The notes below the pieces were generated by a model. That model saw only the letters and a list, made by a program, of their open reading frames with translations, had not been told where the DNA came from and ran no database searches. From assembly GCA_035651955.1 (NCBI GenBank), contig DASRES010000043.1, forward strand, positions 1 to 58,546: a stretch of 58,546 bases of DNA, in the 5' to 3' direction. The position numbers and the translations under genes are program-made. Source of the DNA: Acidimicrobiia bacterium (GTDB taxonomy: Bacteria > Actinomycetota > Acidimicrobiia > IMCC26256 > JAMXLJ01). Positions 34,347 through 42,828 of the stretch are shown here, piece by piece; within the stretch, counting starts at the first letter, position 1, and each line of letters opens with the position of its first letter.

Positions 34347-35213
34347 TCACCGCAGCGGCGAGATCACCTCGTCGCCGAACATCGCGAGCGTCTCGGGTGG
34401 CGCGAAGTCGCAGAACCACGCGTACACGCGCTCGATGCCCCGCTCCGCGAGCCGCGTGTAGTGCTCGACGAGCTCCGCGCCCGTGCCGATCACGGGGTCG
34501 GCATAGCCGAAGCGGCGCTGCGCGAGCGCGGCGATCGCGTCGCGATCACCAACGCGCGGGACGAACGCCACCATCTCCTGGATCGACACGCGCGCGTCGC
34601 CGACGTGTGACCGCAGGTCGTCGAGCTCGTCGAGCTTGCCGACGTGGACGTTCCACCAGTCGGCGAACTCGCGCACGAGCGCGAGGGTCTTGCGTCCCGT
34701 CCCCCCGATGACGATCGGGATGCGCACGAGCGGGCGGGGTTGCTGCTGCGCACCGTGGAGCCGGTGGTAGCGGCCGTCGTAGTCGACGACGTCGCCCGTC
34801 CACAGCGCGCGCATCACCTCGAGCGTCTCGCGGAGCCGATCGACGCGCTCGCGTGCCTCGGTGGAGCCGATGCCGAACGCGGCGAGCTCGTCGGGGACCG
34901 AGCCCCAGCCGATGCCGAGCTCGAAGCGTCCACCGGACGCGTGGTCGATCGAGACGGCCTGCCGGGCGAGCACCGCCGGATGGCGGAACGCGTCACACAG
35001 CACGAGCGACCCGACGTGGATGCGCTCGGTGCACGCGGCGAGCACCGCGGTCGTGACGATCGCCTCGTACATCGGCCGGTCGGCCGCGAGCGGTGGCGTG
35101 AGATGGTCCATGCCCGCGATGCCGGTGAAGCCCGCGGTCTCCGCGGTGCGCGCACGCGTCACGAGGTCGTCGAACGAGAGCCGCATCTGCGGCAGGAAGA
35201 GATGGAACTCCAT
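34347..35213 (-). CDS. LLM-class F420-dependent oxidoreductase
   Basis: 288 residues of luciferase-like TIM-barrel: MEFHLFLPQMRLSFDDLVTR, GIAGMDHLTPP, VGSLVLCDAFRHPAVLARQA, GRFELGIGWGSVPDE and IPIVIGGTGRKTLALV. This subgroup typically uses coenzyme F420, which fits an actinobacterium; FMN is the alternative. The substrate is unknown. It follows the TesB gene with an 8-bp gap, so it shares its message. Confidence 0.86.
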   Translation of the reverse strand: MEFHLFLPQMRLSFDDLVTRARTAETAGFTGIAGMDHLTPPLAADRPMYEAIVTTAVLAACTERIHVGSLVLCDAFRHPAVLARQAVSIDHASGGRFELGIGWGSVPDELAAFGIGSTEARERVDRLRETLEVMRALWTGDVVDYDGRYHRLHGAQQQPRPLVRIPIVIGGTGRKTLALVREFADWWNVHVGKLDELDDLRSHVGDARVSIQEMVAFVPRVGDRDAIAALAQRRFGYADPVIGTGAELVEHYTRLAERGIERVYAWFCDFAPPETLAMFGDEVISPLR

Positions 35214-35221
35214 GACTGCCA

Positions 35222-36064
35222 CTAGTCCTCCGGGGTGACACCCAGGTACTCGGCGAGGCGGCGGAGCAGCTGCGGGTCCATCGCCCGTTCGCGCAGCAGC
35301 ATCTCCTGCATGATCACGCAGCCGAGCCGGCCGTCCTCGCCGCGCAACGAGCCGCCGTAGACGCCGCGCGCGCCGCCGGCCTTCATCGGCCAGAGCTCGA
35401 GCAGCATCCACTCGTCTGCCCGTACCGGTTCGTGGAACCAGACGGTGTGGTCGATGCTCGGGCCGCCCGCCGCGAGCCCCGGCACCTCGACCTGCCCGAA
35501 GCCCGAACCGAGGTCGGACACGTACGTGAGCGCGCAGACGTGCACGAACGGGTCGTCGGACAGGCGCGTCTTCGCGCGCACCCAGATGCGGTCCGAGTGG
35601 CGGACCTGTCCGTCCGCGATCCGCGTGGGCGTGACCTCGCGCACGTCGACGAGCAGCGGCGACGGGCGCGCCGGCAACGTGTCCGGTGGCGGCGCGCCAC
35701 GGGTGTCGACCGCGTCGACCGTCGGTGCCTGCTCGGGCTCGTGGAACGACGCCAGCATCGAGAAGATCACCTCGCCGTTCTGCACCGCGCGCACGTGACG
35801 CGCCGAGAACGAGCCGCCGTCGCGATCGCGGTCGACGTGGAACACGACCGGGATGTCCGAGCGGCCGCGGCGCAGGAAGTATCCGTGCAACGAGTGCGGC
35901 ATCCGTTCGGGCGCGACGGTCGCGCCCGCGGCCCGCAACGCCTGCGCGGCGACCTGACCGCCGTACAGCTGCGGGCGCGCGGGGTCCTCGTTCTGCCCCC
36001 GGAACAGATCGCGGTCGAGCTGCTCGAGGTCGAGCAGCGTCGCGAGGTCTCGTTCGGGCGGCAC
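35222..36064 (-). CDS. tesB: Acyl-CoA thioesterase II
   Basis: 280 residues, a double hot-dog protein. RPQLYGGQVAAQALRAA and HSLHGYFLRRGRSDIP mark the first domain. GPSIDHTVWFHEPVRADEWM and a late GCVIMQEMLLR mark the second, with the Asp, Thr and Gln positions used in catalysis in E. coli TesB. It releases free fatty acid from acyl-CoA. GTG 36064 starts 7 bp after the carboxyltransferase stop, forming a three-gene operon with the LLM gene. Confidence 0.9.
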   Translation of the reverse strand: MPPERDLATLLDLEQLDRDLFRGQNEDPARPQLYGGQVAAQALRAAGATVAPERMPHSLHGYFLRRGRSDIPVVFHVDRDRDGGSFSARHVRAVQNGEVIFSMLASFHEPEQAPTVDAVDTRGAPPPDTLPARPSPLLVDVREVTPTRIADGQVRHSDRIWVRAKTRLSDDPFVHVCALTYVSDLGSGFGQVEVPGLAAGGPSIDHTVWFHEPVRADEWMLLELWPMKAGGARGVYGGSLRGEDGRLGCVIMQEMLLRERAMDPQLLRRLAEYLGVTPED

Positions 36065-36071
36065 GACGACG

Positions 36072-37565
36072 CTACGGCGCGATGCCGATGCGCGCGATCG
36101 GCTCCGCCGGTGCCTGCCGGTGGTTGAGCGCGCGCTCGAGCGAGTCGAGGAGGACGTTGCGGATCTCGCGCGGGTCGATCAGCTCGTCGAACCCCAGCCC
36201 CTTCGCGGAGACGTAGGACGCCTCGATCTCGCGCCTGCGCAGCATCGCCGCCTCGTCCTCGTCCGATCCCCGGGCCCTGCTCATCGCGGCCGCACCCATC
36301 GCGCCCATCGTCGCACCGGGGAACCCGAACACGCCGGACTGGCCGTCGAACGGGATCATGCCCATGACCATCGAGCCGAACCCGTAGGCCTTGCGCAGCG
36401 TCACCTCGAACTTCGGTGACGTCGCGAGCGTCTGCGCGACGTACATGCGCGCGCCCTTGCGGAGGATGCCCGCCTTCTCGGACGCGCTGCCCGGCAGCAC
36501 ACCGGGGTTGTCGGACAGGAAGACGAGCGGCAGGTGGAACGCGTCGGCGACGTTGACGAAGTGCGCGGCCTTGTCGGCGCCGTCGGCGTCGATCGCGCCC
36601 GCCATGACGAGCGGTTGGTTCGCGACGACCGCGACCGGGTGCCCGCCGAGACGGCACAGCGCGGTGATGAGGGGCCGGCCGAAGTCGGGCTGCACCTCGA
36701 GGCACGAGCCGGCGTCGAACACGACGTCGAGCACCGCGCGCATGTCGTACACGCGACGGCCGTTGCGCGGGACGAGGTCGAGCATCTCGTCGACGAGACG
36801 GGGCGCGGTGTCGCGTCCCTCGGCATCGGGCGGGTACGACCACGCGGACGACGGGAAGTAGCCGAGGTACGCGCGCACGAGGTCGAGCGCGCGCGCGTCG
36901 TCGTCGGCGACGTTGTGGACGAGGCCGCTCGCGAGCGCGACGGCCGGGCCGCCGAGGTCTTCCTTCGTGATCGTCTCGTGGAGCGACTCGTACACGACCG
37001 GCGGGCCCGCCGTGAAGATCACGGCATGCCTGCTCATCACGGTGAAGTCGGAGATCGGGGCGACGAGCGCGCCGTGCCCGGCGGAGGACCCGAGCACCGC
37101 GGTGACGAGCGGGACGCGGCCCGAGCAGCGCGCCTGGGCGAGCATGTCGGTCGGTGTCCGGCCGTGACGACGGCCGTCGGCACGGAAGCCCGCGCCGTCC
37201 AGCATCATCACGAGCGGCACGCGGTCCGCGACCGCCAGCTCCGCGATGCGGTAACGCTTCGCGTTGGCGGCCTCGCCGATCGTCCCCGCCATCACGGTGA
37301 AGTCCTCGGCCGCGACCATCACCGGCCGGCCGTCGACCCGCCCGAACCCGGTCACGATCGCGTCCGCGGGTGCCTCCTCGCCGCCGACGAGCGTCCCGAG
37401 CTCGCGGAACGACCCGTCGTCGAGCAGGTGTGCGATGCGCGCGCGGGCGTCGAGCTTGCCCGCGTCCCAGTGCTTGCGCAGCCGTTCCTCGCCGCCCATC
37501 GCGCGCGACAGCTCGCGGCGATGCTCGAGATCCTGGAGGACGTCGTCCCAGCCTTCGGAGCTCAC
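36072..37565 (-). CDS. Acyl-CoA carboxylase, carboxyltransferase (beta) subunit
   Basis: 497 residues. The crotonase-like carboxyltransferase domains show SGRVPLVTAVLGSSAGHGAL, RPLITALCRLGGHPVAVVAN and a C-terminal KAYGFGSMVMGMIPFDGQ with FGFPGATMGAMG. Closest in type to propionyl/methylcrotonyl-CoA carboxylase beta chains. No biotin carboxylase or biotin carrier gene is nearby, so it must partner with subunits encoded elsewhere. The GTG start is at 37565. It heads the operon with TesB and the LLM oxidoreductase. Confidence 0.9.
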   Translation of the reverse strand: MSSEGWDDVLQDLEHRRELSRAMGGEERLRKHWDAGKLDARARIAHLLDDGSFRELGTLVGGEEAPADAIVTGFGRVDGRPVMVAAEDFTVMAGTIGEAANAKRYRIAELAVADRVPLVMMLDGAGFRADGRRHGRTPTDMLAQARCSGRVPLVTAVLGSSAGHGALVAPISDFTVMSRHAVIFTAGPPVVYESLHETITKEDLGGPAVALASGLVHNVADDDARALDLVRAYLGYFPSSAWSYPPDAEGRDTAPRLVDEMLDLVPRNGRRVYDMRAVLDVVFDAGSCLEVQPDFGRPLITALCRLGGHPVAVVANQPLVMAGAIDADGADKAAHFVNVADAFHLPLVFLSDNPGVLPGSASEKAGILRKGARMYVAQTLATSPKFEVTLRKAYGFGSMVMGMIPFDGQSGVFGFPGATMGAMGAAAMSRARGSDEDEAAMLRRREIEASYVSAKGLGFDELIDPREIRNVLLDSLERALNHRQAPAEPIARIGIAP

Positions 37566-37674
37566 GGTGCTCGTCTCGTCGTCGGGGCACGAGCATCTAC
37601 CGGCTCGCGCGCAACAGCGTCAAGTGTGTGCCACGCGCGCGGGTCGTCGCGTCGATCGCGCGCGGCGCTCCGGG

Positions 37675-38823
37675 TCAGCGCCGTTCCGGGGTCCCGGACG
37701 AGCGGGCGCCCCGCTCCTGCAGCCACGTGATGACGTTGTCCTGGCGCGTCCCACGCCCGTGCGCGGCGTCGAGCGGGGTGCCGTCCGCGTAGTCCGGGAC
37801 CCAGTCGATGTCCGCACCGTGGTTCAGGAGCAGTTCCGCGGCCCGTCGCTGCCCGCCGGCGCACGCGTGCCAGAACGCTTGCGAGATCTCGTCGCGCGTC
37901 ACGGCCGGATCGGCGAGCAGCTCGTCGACGCGGTCGAGCAGGCCGAGCGCCGCCGCGTGCCAGAGCTTGTCGACGCGCGCACCGCGTGCGACGAGCAACC
38001 GCGCCACGTGCCAGCACGCGTAGCCGATGGCGTTGTCAAGCGGCGTGCCGATCGAGCCGTCGGGCATCTCGATGTCCGCGCCGCCGTCGATGAGCGCTTC
38101 CGCGACGTCGACGTCGTCGCTGCTCGCCGCCCAGTGCAACGGCACCTCCGACCCCTTGCCCGGTTCGCGCGCGTTCGGATCTGCACCGGCCGCGATCAGC
38201 ATCCGCACGACCTGCGGCCCGTTCGGGAAGTACCCGGGCCAGTCGGTTGCGACGTGAAGCGGCGTGCGAGTGCGGTACCGCCCACCCAGCGGCACCGACA
38301 CCATGTGCGGATGCTCGGTGACGAGCCGCCCGAGGGCGTCGAGGTCGCCGCCACGGATCGCGAGGAAGAACGCGTCGGCGATGTCGGCGTGGGCGTCGTC
38401 GTCCGTCCGGTCGCCTGTCGGGGTCGCAGGGTCGTCTTCAAGGGCTTCGAGCGCCGAGTCGTAGTCGTCGTAGCGGCGGATCTCGACGATGCGCTCGTCG
38501 CGCACGACATAGAGATGGAAGAGGCTCTCCCGCTGCGAGCGGTCCCCGCTGCCGGGCCAGTCGACGCGCAGCTTGCACAGCACGCCGTTCGGACCGGCAC
38601 GGCACTCCTCGACGCGGCCGTCGACGCCTTCGTCCAGCAGCCGTGAGAACGTGCCGACGACCTGATCGCGGCCGCGGCACTTGTTGACGGCGTCGTCGTC
38701 GCCCCAGCGGGCGTCGTCCGCGAGCAGCGAGCCGAGCAGGTCGAGGTCCTTGGCCGCGAACGCGCGCTGCAAGCCGTCACGGATGGAGTCGGTCGTGTTC
38801 GCCACGGGCCCCGAGTGCAGCAC
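37675..38823 (-). CDS. SnoaL-like domain fused to ankyrin repeats
   Basis: 382 residues. Residues about 10-125 form a SnoaL/NTF2-type domain (LQRAFAAKDLDLLGSLLADD, LFHLYVVRDERIVEIRRYDD). From about 150 onward at least five ankyrin repeats follow (TPLHVATDWPG, VVRMLIAAGADPNARE, VPLHWAASSDDVDVAEALID, AAELLLNHGADIDW). Ankyrin repeats bind proteins; the pairing with a ligand-binding fold is uncommon. The start may be GTG 38823 or GTG 38805. Confidence 0.82.
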   Translation of the reverse strand: MLHSGPVANTTDSIRDGLQRAFAAKDLDLLGSLLADDARWGDDDAVNKCRGRDQVVGTFSRLLDEGVDGRVEECRAGPNGVLCKLRVDWPGSGDRSQRESLFHLYVVRDERIVEIRRYDDYDSALEALEDDPATPTGDRTDDDAHADIADAFFLAIRGGDLDALGRLVTEHPHMVSVPLGGRYRTRTPLHVATDWPGYFPNGPQVVRMLIAAGADPNAREPGKGSEVPLHWAASSDDVDVAEALIDGGADIEMPDGSIGTPLDNAIGYACWHVARLLVARGARVDKLWHAAALGLLDRVDELLADPAVTRDEISQAFWHACAGGQRRAAELLLNHGADIDWVPDYADGTPLDAAHGRGTRQDNVITWLQERGARSSGTPERR

Positions 38824-38882
38824 CGTCGCGTCCGCCCATCAAGCAACGACTCGAGCGTGACGGGCCGCTGTCCGGCGCAGCG

Positions 38883-39401
38883 ATGAGTTCGGATCGCGTC
38901 GGTCGTCTCATTGGCATGGAACGCGAGCGCGTCACCGCGTCGACGACGATCGAGGCCGCGCCGGAGGTCGTGTTCGCAGTGCTCGCCGACCCGTCGGCCC
39001 ACGCGGACATCGACGGCACGGGCTGGGTGCGCGGGTCCCTGGACGGCGAGCGCATCACCGGCGCCGGCCAGGTGTTCCGCATGGCGATGTACCACCCGAA
39101 CCATCCGGACAAGGACTACGAGATCGCCAACCTCGTCGAGGTGTTCGACGCGCCCCGGGCCATCGCGTGGAAGCCGGGAACGGAGTCGGCCGAGACCGGG
39201 GAGCTCAGCTTCGGCGGCTGGACCTGGCGCTACGACCTCGAGCCGGCCGGCCCGTCGCGGACGACCGTGACGCTGACCTACGACTGGTCCGCCGTTCCGG
39301 ACCACGTGCGCGAGTACCTGCGGTTCCCACCGTTCGGCCCCGACCACCTCGGCAACTCGCTGCAACACCTCGCGCGGCTCGTCGCGTCGGCGACTGCGTG
39401 A
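38883..39401 (+). CDS. SRPBCC-family (START/polyketide cyclase-like) protein
   Basis: 172 residues from ATG 38883, or about 161 from ATG 38916. The helix-grip fold is visible in VTASTTIEAAPEVVFAVLAD, then IANLVEVFDAPRAIAWKPG and TTVTLTYDWSAV, ending in a long C-terminal helix (NSLQHLARLVASATA). Such proteins bind hydrophobic ligands. It stands alone, divergent from the ankyrin gene. Confidence 0.8.
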   Translation: MSSDRVGRLIGMERERVTASTTIEAAPEVVFAVLADPSAHADIDGTGWVRGSLDGERITGAGQVFRMAMYHPNHPDKDYEIANLVEVFDAPRAIAWKPGTESAETGELSFGGWTWRYDLEPAGPSRTTVTLTYDWSAVPDHVREYLRFPPFGPDHLGNSLQHLARLVASATA

Positions 39402-39498
39402 CAGGGAGTCGGCGCGCCCGTCGCGTGCGACCGTGATCCGCGACCGGCACCGGCATCGAATCCTGCAGCAAGTCCACGCGCGACATGAGGGGGTTGCC

Positions 39499-39909
39499 GT
39501 GTCTGCATCCGACGAGGCCGTCGTCCGCCGCTTCTACGACGAGATGAACAACGACCGCAAGAACGAGCTCGCGCCCGAGCTCTTCACCGACGACCACCGC
39601 ATGCACGATCCGCAGGTCCCGACCGCGGACGGGCCGCAAGGCATGGCGGACACCGTCGCCGTCTACCAGCAGGCCGTCGAGGGTCACTGGGACATCGAGG
39701 AGATGTTCTCGACCGGCGATCGGGTCGTCGTCCGCTGGATCGGCAGCGGCAGGCACGTCGGCGAGCTCAACGGCATCCCGGCGACCGGCAAGTCCGTGCG
39801 CGTCGACGCGATCACGATCCACCGGATGCGCGACGGCAAGATCGCCGAGACGTGGGAGGTGTGGGACACGCTCGGCCTGCTCCAGCAGATCGGCGCCGTG
39901 CCCGGGTAG
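39499..39909 (+). CDS. SnoaL-like ester-cyclase-family protein
   Basis: 136 residues. EAVVRRFYDEMNNDRKNELA, HRMHDPQV, DTVAVYQQAV, EMFSTGDRVVVRWIGSGRHV and VDAITIHRMRDGKIAETWEV form the ester-cyclase (SnoaL-like) pattern, with the His/Asp surroundings seen in the family. The ligand is unknown. GTG 39499 is preferred because GAGGGGG lies 8 bp upstream; the frame is open to 39433 without a site. It ends 22 bp before the convergent MerR gene. Confidence 0.8.
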   Translation: MSASDEAVVRRFYDEMNNDRKNELAPELFTDDHRMHDPQVPTADGPQGMADTVAVYQQAVEGHWDIEEMFSTGDRVVVRWIGSGRHVGELNGIPATGKSVRVDAITIHRMRDGKIAETWEVWDTLGLLQQIGAVPG

Positions 39910-39931
39910 GTCGCGGTCACTCCGCTTCGCA

Positions 39932-40339
39932 TCACCCCGAAGGGGCGGTGAGCGTCAGGCGCCGGTCGATCTCGTAGCGCATGACCTGGCAGTCGGTCGC
40001 GGGGTGGTCGTACCGACAATTGAGCGCACCGCGGAGGTACTCGCGGGCCTGGCAGAGCTGGTCGATCTCCTCGTCGAGCGCATGCAGTCGTGCGCGGGCC
40101 ACGGCCTTCCACTCGGCCTTCGACGGTGCATCGAGCACCGCCGCGATGTCGTCGAGCGAGAGACCGGCGTCCTGCATCATCCCGATGAAGACGAGGCGAC
40201 GCAGCGTCTCGTGCGAGTACCGGCGCTGGCCGGACCGGCGCGCATCCGCGGCGAGAAGCCCACGGCGCTCGTAGTACCGGATGGCGGACGGTGCGACGCC
40301 CGCCCGCTGCGCGACCTCGCCGATCGAGAGCAGCTCCAT
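39932..40339 (-). CDS. MerR-family transcriptional regulator
   Basis: 135 residues. The N-terminal winged helix is MELLSIGEVAQRAGVAPSAI with RYYERRGLL, followed by a long dimerisation helix (HALDEEIDQLCQAREYLRGA). The C-terminus has two Cys in NCRYDHPATDC, near where metal- or redox-sensing MerR proteins bind ligand; the spacing (eight residues between) resembles but does not equal the copper type. It diverges from a methyltransferase with a classic operator between (40348-40378), so it probably controls that gene and itself. Confidence 0.88.
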   Translation of the reverse strand: MELLSIGEVAQRAGVAPSAIRYYERRGLLAADARRSGQRRYSHETLRRLVFIGMMQDAGLSLDDIAAVLDAPSKAEWKAVARARLHALDEEIDQLCQAREYLRGALNCRYDHPATDCQVMRYEIDRRLTLTAPSG

Positions 40340-40347
40340 GCGACCAC

Positions 40348-40378
40348 TTGACTTGAACTCGGGTTCAACTGTCAACGT
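40348..40378 (+). promoter_or_regulatory. MerR-type promoter-operator of the methyltransferase gene
   Basis: -35 TTGACT (40348-40353), a 19-bp spacer, and -10-like CAACGT (40373-40378) placed 6 bp before ATG 40385. The spacer holds a perfect dyad, TTGAACTCGGGTTCAA (40353-40368). The over-long spacer with a central dyad is the hallmark of MerR-activated promoters. A TTGACA box for the MerR gene itself faces the other way at 40370-40375. Confidence 0.7.
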
Positions 40379-40384
40379 CGCCGC

Positions 40385-40984
40385 ATGGCTCATGAGACGA
40401 CCGCGCCGAACCACCACGCCCACTTCCCGCCGTTCACCGGGATCCGGGGGTACGTCGCGGCGCTGACCATGATCACGGGGCGCAGCGGGAACGCCGATCT
40501 CGCGATCGAGCTCACACGGATGCGGCATGGTGACGTCGTCGTGGACATCGGCTGCGGGCCCGGTGCCGCGGCGCGGCGTGCCGCATCCCGCGGCGCGGCC
40601 GAGGTCGTCGGCATCGATCCGTCGCGGCCAATGCTGCGCGTCGCCCGACTCCTGACGCGCAGTCGCGCCGTTCGCTACGTCGAGGGCGAGGCCGAGGCTG
40701 TGCCGCTCCCCGACGGCTCGGCGACGGTCGTGTGGTCGCTCGCGACGGTCCACCACTGGGACGACGTCGATCGCGCGCTCGAGGAGGTGCACCGCGTGCT
40801 GCAAGCCGGCGGTCGCTTCCTCGTCACCGAACGCGCGCGTTCCGAGGACGCGCAGGGACTCGCCAGTCACGGGTGGACGACGACGCAGTCGGCCGCGTTC
40901 GCCGACGCGTGCCGAGCCCACGGGTTCACCGGCGTGACGGACGCGCGGCACGGCACAGTGCTCACGGTCGCCGCGCAACGCTGA
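40385..40984 (+). CDS. Class I SAM-dependent methyltransferase
   Basis: 199 residues. SAM-binding motif I is VVVDIGCGPGAAARRAA, motif II has VVGIDPSRPMLRVA, and ATVVWSLATVHHWDDVDRAL and VLQAGGRFLVTER follow, as in UbiE/COQ5-type enzymes. Substrate unknown. No ribosome site precedes ATG 40385; with the promoter 6 bp upstream it is probably leaderless and switched by the divergent MerR protein. Confidence 0.85.
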   Translation: MAHETTAPNHHAHFPPFTGIRGYVAALTMITGRSGNADLAIELTRMRHGDVVVDIGCGPGAAARRAASRGAAEVVGIDPSRPMLRVARLLTRSRAVRYVEGEAEAVPLPDGSATVVWSLATVHHWDDVDRALEEVHRVLQAGGRFLVTERARSEDAQGLASHGWTTTQSAAFADACRAHGFTGVTDARHGTVLTVAAQR

Positions 40985-41018
40985 TCCCACGGACTCGACG
41001 TGCCAGCGCGGCAGCGCG

Positions 41019-41597
41019 TCAGCCGTGCAGCCTCGGCCGGTAGACGAGCTCGTGGATGTCGCGGTCGAGGACCCGGCTCTCGACGAGCTCGAGGTCGAAG
41101 TCCTCGGCACCGCGGAAGATCGGCTGCACTCCGGTCCGCCCGGTGATCACGGGAAAGAGCGTCACCTGGAGGCGGTCGACCAGGCCGGCCGCCATCAGCG
41201 CCCGGTTCGTCGACAAGCTGCCGTGCGAGCGCAACGGCACGTCGGATTCCTCCTTGAGCCGGCGGACGACGTCGACGGCATCGCCGCTCTCGATCGTCGC
41301 GTCCGGCCAGTCGAGCGGTCCTTCCAGGGTGGTGGACACCACGATTGCCGGCAGGCTTCGCATCCGCGCGACCCATGGATCACGCAGCGCGGAGTCCTCG
41401 GTGCTCGCGGCGAACATGCTCGCGAACGCGCGATACGTGTTGGCCCCGAAGACCATCCGCTGCTCCTCGCGGTACGACGCGAGGCGGTGGTCGAGGAGCT
41501 CGGGACCTTGCTTGCCCCAGTATCCCGTCCAGTCCCCCTCGGCAGCGCCGAAGCCGTCGAGGCTCGAGAAGACGTCGAACGTGTAGGTGGCGGTCAT
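41019..41597 (-). CDS. Dihydrofolate-reductase-like (RibD C-terminal type) protein
   Basis: 192 residues. TYTFDVFSSLDGFGAAEGDW, FGANTYRAFASMF, AIVVSTTLEG, SHGSLSTNRALMAAGLVDRL and FPVITGRTGVQPIF follow the DHFR/RibD-C family, which binds NADPH. It is not the housekeeping DHFR; the substrate is unknown. Two other members lie at 44705 and 53392. Confidence 0.82.
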   Translation of the reverse strand: MTATYTFDVFSSLDGFGAAEGDWTGYWGKQGPELLDHRLASYREEQRMVFGANTYRAFASMFAASTEDSALRDPWVARMRSLPAIVVSTTLEGPLDWPDATIESGDAVDVVRRLKEESDVPLRSHGSLSTNRALMAAGLVDRLQVTLFPVITGRTGVQPIFRGAEDFDLELVESRVLDRDIHELVYRPRLHG

Positions 41598-41722
41598 GGC
41601 TCGCTCCTCGCGTGCGGTCGATCGGGAGCGCCCGGTGCGTCCCTCACCATCTCCACGAACGCGACGGCCGGAATCGACAGCCCGATCAAGCGGTTCGTCT
41701 CCGCCGGACCGGCGGTGGCCGG

Positions 41723-42670
41723 GTGTTCGTGACGGGCTCGGTGGGCACGACGAACACCTTCAGGACGCGGGCGTTCGATGCCACGAGCGGCACGCTCGAA
41801 TGGAGCGTCCCGACGATGCCGGTCGATCCGGCGGTCAGCGGCGGCAAGGTGTACTCCGTCGACCGGTCCGGCGTGCTGACGGCGTTCGACGCGTCGACCG
41901 GTGCGATCGCGTGGAGCGCGACCGTGGGCACGGTCTCGTCGGCCCCGGTCCTGTCGGGCGGCCTGGTGTACGCGGGTGGTCCGAAGCAGAGCGTGTACGC
42001 GTACGACGCGAGCACCGGAGCGCTCGTGTGGTCGGTGTCCGAGAGCACCGATCCGGCGTCGATGTACGCGACGCCCGCGATCGCGAACGGCGTCTTGTAC
42101 GCGTTGAGCTACCCGACGACGGCGGTCCCGGTGTCGACGCTTCGCGCGTATGACGCGTCGACCGGCGCGCCGCGTTGGTCGAAGTCGATCGGCACCCCAG
42201 CGTGGGCCGTCGCGGCTGCGGGCGGCCGGCTCTTCCTGCAGTGCATCGAGGACGTGCGGGCGTACGACGCGTCGGACGGCACCTTCCTGTGGAGCTTCTT
42301 CACCGGGCAGAACGACACCGCGTCGAGCACACGGCCCGCGATCGACGGCAGCACTGTGTTCGCGCTCGTCACCGGGAGCTCGCTGTACGCCTTGGACGCG
42401 GCGACCGGAACCGAGAAGTGGCACACAGCCGCGAGCGCGTTCAACTCACCGGCGGTCGCGAACGGCGTCGTGTACACGACGGCGTACGGGACCAGCCAAC
42501 CGCCGCGGGTTGGGCTCGCGGCGGACGACGCGGGCACCGGGACGAGACTCTTCTTCTCCGCCGGCCCCGGCAGCGGCAGCGCGGACGTGTCGCCGATCGT
42601 CGCCAACGGCCGCGTGTACGTCGGAGGCAGCGACGGGAACCTCTACGCGTACTCGCTGTCCGGCAGCTGA
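41723..42670 (+). pseudogene. PQQ-like beta-propeller protein, 5' end lost or frameshifted
   Basis: About 315 residues of propeller blades, each with a DASTGxxxW-type hallmark (AFDASTGAIAWS, AYDASTGALVWS, AYDASTGAPRWS, ALDAATGTEKWH). Such proteins are normally exported, but no signal peptide or ATG opens this frame. Just upstream another frame reads ISTNATAGIDSPIKRFVSAG then PAVAG, a propeller-like lead-in that would join RVFVTGSVG if about one base were restored near 41721. A one-base loss plus 5' truncation is the simplest view; GTG 41723 is the nominal start. Confidence 0.6.
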
Positions 42671-42828
42671 GCGCAGCACTCAGACGGTTGGGGCGCGGCG
42701 CGACGAGTCGTGCGCGCGGTGAGCCCGGCGCAACGAGGCGCGGCGCGCGCGGCCGAGCGCTGTGGCGAGCGCCATGGCATGATCGCCCGACTCGCTGAGC
42801 CGTTCGACGGCACCGGAGGACCGTTGCC

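Noticed and set aside
35222-35245. GGGGTGACACCC near the TesB stop resembling a half of the island palindrome
   Set aside because: Within the TesB coding end and with inverted half-site order; not counted as a copy.
39932-39951. TCACCCCGAAGGGGCGGTGA, which looks like the island palindrome
   Set aside because: It is 20 bp, lies inside the last codons and stop of the MerR gene, and the inner arms do not match the consensus; a coding coincidence or weak hairpin.
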